Origin: Lysobacterales bacterium 63-13
Lineage (GTDB): Bacteria; Pseudomonadota; Gammaproteobacteria; Xanthomonadales; Rhodanobacteraceae
Assembly (NCBI GenBank): GCA_001899855.1
Contig: MKWR01000032.1
Coordinates: 1-46,701 of the forward strand
Direction of reading: 5' to 3'
Length of the DNA: 46,701 nt
Part shown: positions 44,387 through 46,701 of the stretch, piece by piece
Layout of the letters: every line of letters begins with the position of its first letter
Position numbering within the stretch: the stretch's first letter is position 1
Made by a program: the position numbers and the translations under genes
The notes under the pieces: model-generated
What the model was told of the DNA's origin: nothing
The model's input: only the letters and a program-made list of their open reading frames with translations
Database searches by the model: none

Positions 44387-45880
44387 GTGAACGAGATTCT
44401 TGTCGGCAAGAGCGATCAGGACGTCTGGCTGCATGCGAAATACGCCAATCGCCACGGCCTCATCGCCGGCGCCACCGGCACCGGCAAGTCGGTCAGCCTG
44501 ATGGTTCTCGCCGAAGGCTTCTCGAAGCTCGGCGTGCCGGTATTCCTCGCCGACGTGAAGGGCGATCTGGCCGGCCTGGCGCAAGCCGGGACGATGGGCA
44601 AGAAGTTGAAGGAGCGCATCGACAGGCTCGGCATCGACTGGGCACCGAATGCGAATCCCGTCGTGTTCTGGGATATCTACGGCAAGCTCGGCCATCCGGT
44701 GCGCACGACGATCTCGGAGATGGGGCCGCAACTGCTGGGCCGCCTGCTCGAACTCAACGATACCCAGCAGGGCGTCCTCGAAGTCGTGTTCAAGGCGGCC
44801 GATGAGGATGGCCTGTTGATCCTCGATCTGAAAGACCTGCGCGCGATGCTCAATTTCGCCTCGGAGAATGCCAAGGCGATCTCGAAACAATACGGCTTGA
44901 TCAGCCCGGCCTCGATCGCCGCGATCCAGCGTGGCCTGCTTTCGCTGGAGCAATCCGGTGCCGATCATTTTTTCGGCGAGCCGGCACTCGACCTCGCGGA
45001 CTTCATGCGCCAGGACATGTCCGGTCGCGGCATCGTCAACATCCTCGCCGCCGACCAGCTCATCCTCAAGCCAAGGCTGTATTCGACCTTCCTGCTGTGG
45101 ATGCTGTCGGAGCTGTTTGAAAGCCTGCCCGAGGCGGGCGATCTCGACAAACCCAAGCTAGTGTTCTTCTTCGACGAGGCGCACCTGCTCTTCGACGATG
45201 CACCACCCGCATTGATCCAGCGCATCGAGCAGGTCGTGCGCCTGATCCGCTCGAAGGCGGTCGGTGTCTATTTCTGTTCGCAGAATCCCGACGACGTGCC
45301 GCAAGTGGTGCTTGGCCAGTTGGGCAATCGTGTCCAGCATGCCTTGCGCGCCTTTACGCCGCGCGACCAGAAGGCCGTGCGCGCGGCAGCGGAGACTTTC
45401 CCGCCAAACCCGAAAGTCGATGTGGTCGCAGTGATCACCCAACTCGGCGTCGGCGAGGCCCTGGTGACCACGCTGCAGGATCGCGGCATTCCCTTGCCGG
45501 TGCAGCGAACACTGATCGCGTCCCCGGGCTGCCGCATCGGCACGATCACGGACGAGGAGCGGGCAACCATTCGTTCCCGATCCCCGGTTGGCGGAAAGTA
45601 CGACACCGAAATCGACCGCGAATCCGCATTCGAGAAACTCGCGGCGCGCACCGAGGCAGAGGCCGCCGCAGCGCCGGCACCGGCAAGCCGGGGCGCGGGC
45701 CAGGCTCCGGCGGAAGCAGGTGGCGGACTCATGGACAAGGTCAGTGGCATGCTCTTCGGCACCGGTCGTCGCCAGGGCATGCTGGAAGCCATGGCCAAAT
45801 CGGCCGCACGCAATGCCGGTGGACAGATCAGCCGCTCGATCATGCGCGGCGTGCTGGGCGGCATCTTCAAGGGCCGCTGA
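44387..45880 (+). CDS. HerA-like/YjgR ATPase (DUF853)
   Basis: A 497-aa FtsK/HerA-superfamily P-loop ATPase. Walker A GATGTGKS is at residues 28-35 and Walker B '[12 protein letters not shown]' near 260. '[41 protein letters not shown]' is the typical YjgR/DUF853 core. The C-terminal tail is Ala-rich and then Gly/Arg-rich. The GTG start follows AAGGAG at 7 nt. No nuclease partner (NurA, Sir2 or DUF4297) is next to it, so it is the housekeeping YjgR type, not a HerA defence system. Biological function is not established. Confidence 0.92.
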   Translation: MNEILVGKSDQDVWLHAKYANRHGLIAGATGTGKSVSLMVLAEGFSKLGVPVFLADVKGDLAGLAQAGTMGKKLKERIDRLGIDWAPNANPVVFWDIYGKLGHPVRTTISEMGPQLLGRLLELNDTQQGVLEVVFKAADEDGLLILDLKDLRAMLNFASENAKAISKQYGLISPASIAAIQRGLLSLEQSGADHFFGEPALDLADFMRQDMSGRGIVNILAADQLILKPRLYSTFLLWMLSELFESLPEAGDLDKPKLVFFFDEAHLLFDDAPPALIQRIEQVVRLIRSKAVGVYFCSQNPDDVPQVVLGQLGNRVQHALRAFTPRDQKAVRAAAETFPPNPKVDVVAVITQLGVGEALVTTLQDRGIPLPVQRTLIASPGCRIGTITDEERATIRSRSPVGGKYDTEIDRESAFEKLAARTEAEAAAAPAPASRGAGQAPAEAGGGLMDKVSGMLFGTGRRQGMLEAMAKSAARNAGGQISRSIMRGVLGGIFKGR

Positions 45881-45891
45881 ATCCGGCCCGC

Positions 45892-46407
45892 ATGAGCCGC
45901 TGGCGTCCCCCGGCAGAAGCATCCTCGCCGCTGATCACGGCGGCGGGACTCGAGCGCCTGCAAGCCGAGCTTGACGAACTCTGGAATGTGCGTCGCCCCG
46001 AGGTGGTGGCTGCGTTGAGCGCGGCCGCGGCAGAAGGCGATCGCTCGGAAAATGCCGAGTACATCTATCGCAAGAAGCAGTTGGCGGAAATTGATCGCCG
46101 CGTGCGTTACCTCAGCAAGCGCATTCCCGCCCTGCGCCCCGCACATGCGCTGCCGACGGATGCCTCGGCGGTGTATTTCGGGGCCTGGTTCTCGGTCGAG
46201 GACGAGGACGGCAGCACGCATGACTACCGTATCGTCGGTGCCGATGAAACGGACGCGGCACGTGGCTGGATCAGCATTGACGCACCATTCGCGCGTGCCG
46301 CACTCAAGCGCCGTGTCGATGACGAATTCGAGGTGCAGACTCCACAGGGCCTGCGCCGCTGCGTGATCACCCGCGTCGAGTACAGCGAGCCGGCCCACGC
46401 GCGGTAG
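45892..46407 (+). CDS. greB: Transcription elongation factor GreB
   Basis: A 171-aa factor that inserts its coiled coil in the RNA polymerase secondary channel and triggers cleavage of backtracked RNA. The N-terminal coiled coil ('[18 protein letters not shown]' to about residue 85) has the GreB tip acidic motif '[20 protein letters not shown]'. The C-terminal FKBP-like domain follows ('[12 protein letters not shown]'). It starts 11 bp after the HerA-like gene and is probably co-transcribed with it. Confidence 0.95.
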   Translation: MSRWRPPAEASSPLITAAGLERLQAELDELWNVRRPEVVAALSAAAAEGDRSENAEYIYRKKQLAEIDRRVRYLSKRIPALRPAHALPTDASAVYFGAWFSVEDEDGSTHDYRIVGADETDAARGWISIDAPFARAALKRRVDDEFEVQTPQGLRRCVITRVEYSEPAHAR

Positions 46408-46453
46408 TCGTGGCTGCCGGGCACCCATGCCTGCGCGTTGCCGGCATGGTGTC

Positions 46454-46701
46454 ATCCATGGCAATGCCAGCAACTGCTCGACAACTGCTCCTGCGTTGCT
46501 CTCGACGGCCGTTCCCGACGCCGTTCTACCGCATCCATCCATGGATGCGTACCTCCTGCATCCGTGCAGTCGTCCTGCATTGCAGGCATGCAGGCCATCC
46601 ATGCCATCGCCTGCAACTGCTCGGCAACTGCTCCTGCGTTGCTCTCGACGGCCGTTCCCGACGCCGTTCTACCGCATCCATCCATGGATGCGTACCTCCT
46701 G
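46454..46701 (-). repeat. 143-bp multi-hairpin repeat, tandem, continuing past window edge
   Basis: Two units in head-to-tail order with a period of exactly 143 bp (for example caactgctcg at 46471 and 46614). The second unit is cut by the window end. Over the core from 'ctcctgcgttgc' to 'gtacctcctgcat' the units are identical; differences cluster in the outer catccatg(g/c)ca region. The orientation is opposite to the copy at 42558-42710. It begins 47 bp after greB. Confidence 0.92.

Noticed and set aside
44387-45880. HerA-type ATPase as a defence system component
   Set aside because: Sequence is the housekeeping YjgR/DUF853 type and no nuclease, Sir2 or other effector gene is adjacent.
45268-46602. 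A minus-strand open frame joining the 143-bp repeat to the antisense of the HerA-like gene
   Set aside because: It combines repeat DNA with antisense of two real genes; the repeat period (143) breaks the frame between units.
46454-46701. Tandem repeat as a CRISPR array
   Set aside because: The whole 143-bp unit is repeated, with no short repeats alternating with unique spacers and no cas genes in the window.

Overview
This high-GC window looks like core chromosome of a gammaproteobacterium of the order Lysobacterales (Xanthomonadales), most likely close to Rhodanobacteraceae. The assignment rests on three things: gene order (tRNA-Tyr/Gly/Thr-tuf; TPR lipoprotein-lolB-ispE-tRNA-Gln-prs-rplY-pth-ychF; hemA-prfA; asd-fimV-truA-trpF-trpB-trpA-accD), GGGATTC heptad palindromes of a kind I recall from xanthomonad genomes, and two C-terminal sorting-type tails (an IPTL-CTERM-like tail and an 'IFSNGFDSP' tail). 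It is inference; no database was searched.

Layout. 1-8560, almost all minus strand: the start of tuf behind three tRNA genes with a strong stable-RNA-type promoter, then an acyl-CoA thioesterase, ychF, pth, rplY, prs, tRNA-Gln, ispE, lolB and a TPR lipoprotein. 8806-11281, plus: hemA and prfA. 11349-15252: a divergent pair of exported peptidases (S9 and M28). 15434-17343, plus: a CnoX-like thioredoxin/TPR protein, a DUF4442 protein and a truncated hemoglobin. 17356-20138, minus: a glycine-zipper lipoprotein, a B12-binding radical SAM protein and a P-loop kinase. 20273-28677, plus: a DUF502 membrane protein, an M13 metallopeptidase lipoprotein, a Stealth-type phosphotransferase, a secreted NxxGxxAF-repeat protein and rapA. 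28796-39154, minus: accD, trpA, trpB, trpF, truA, fimV, asd, aroC and prmB, covering tryptophan, chorismate and aspartate-family synthesis, fatty-acid initiation and the polar organiser FimV. 39508-42490, plus: an IPTL-CTERM-like protein, a SCO copper chaperone overlapping psd, and a small unknown protein. 42754-46407: mltD (minus), a YjgR/HerA-like ATPase and greB (plus).

Most genes are ordinary housekeeping genes and I see no phage, insertion sequence, CRISPR array or defence island. The less ordinary material is in the spaces between genes. (i) A 143-bp multi-hairpin repeat occurs as a single copy at 42558-42710 and as a tandem in the opposite orientation at 46454-46701, running off the window edge; a shrunken relic lies at about 604-668 in the tRNA operon leader. 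(ii) A decayed tRNA-Tyr copy sits directly behind the tRNA-tuf promoter. (iii) Three heptad palindromes sit in gene gaps within the first 4.2 kb. (iv) Two different C-terminal tails suggest two cell-surface sorting routes.
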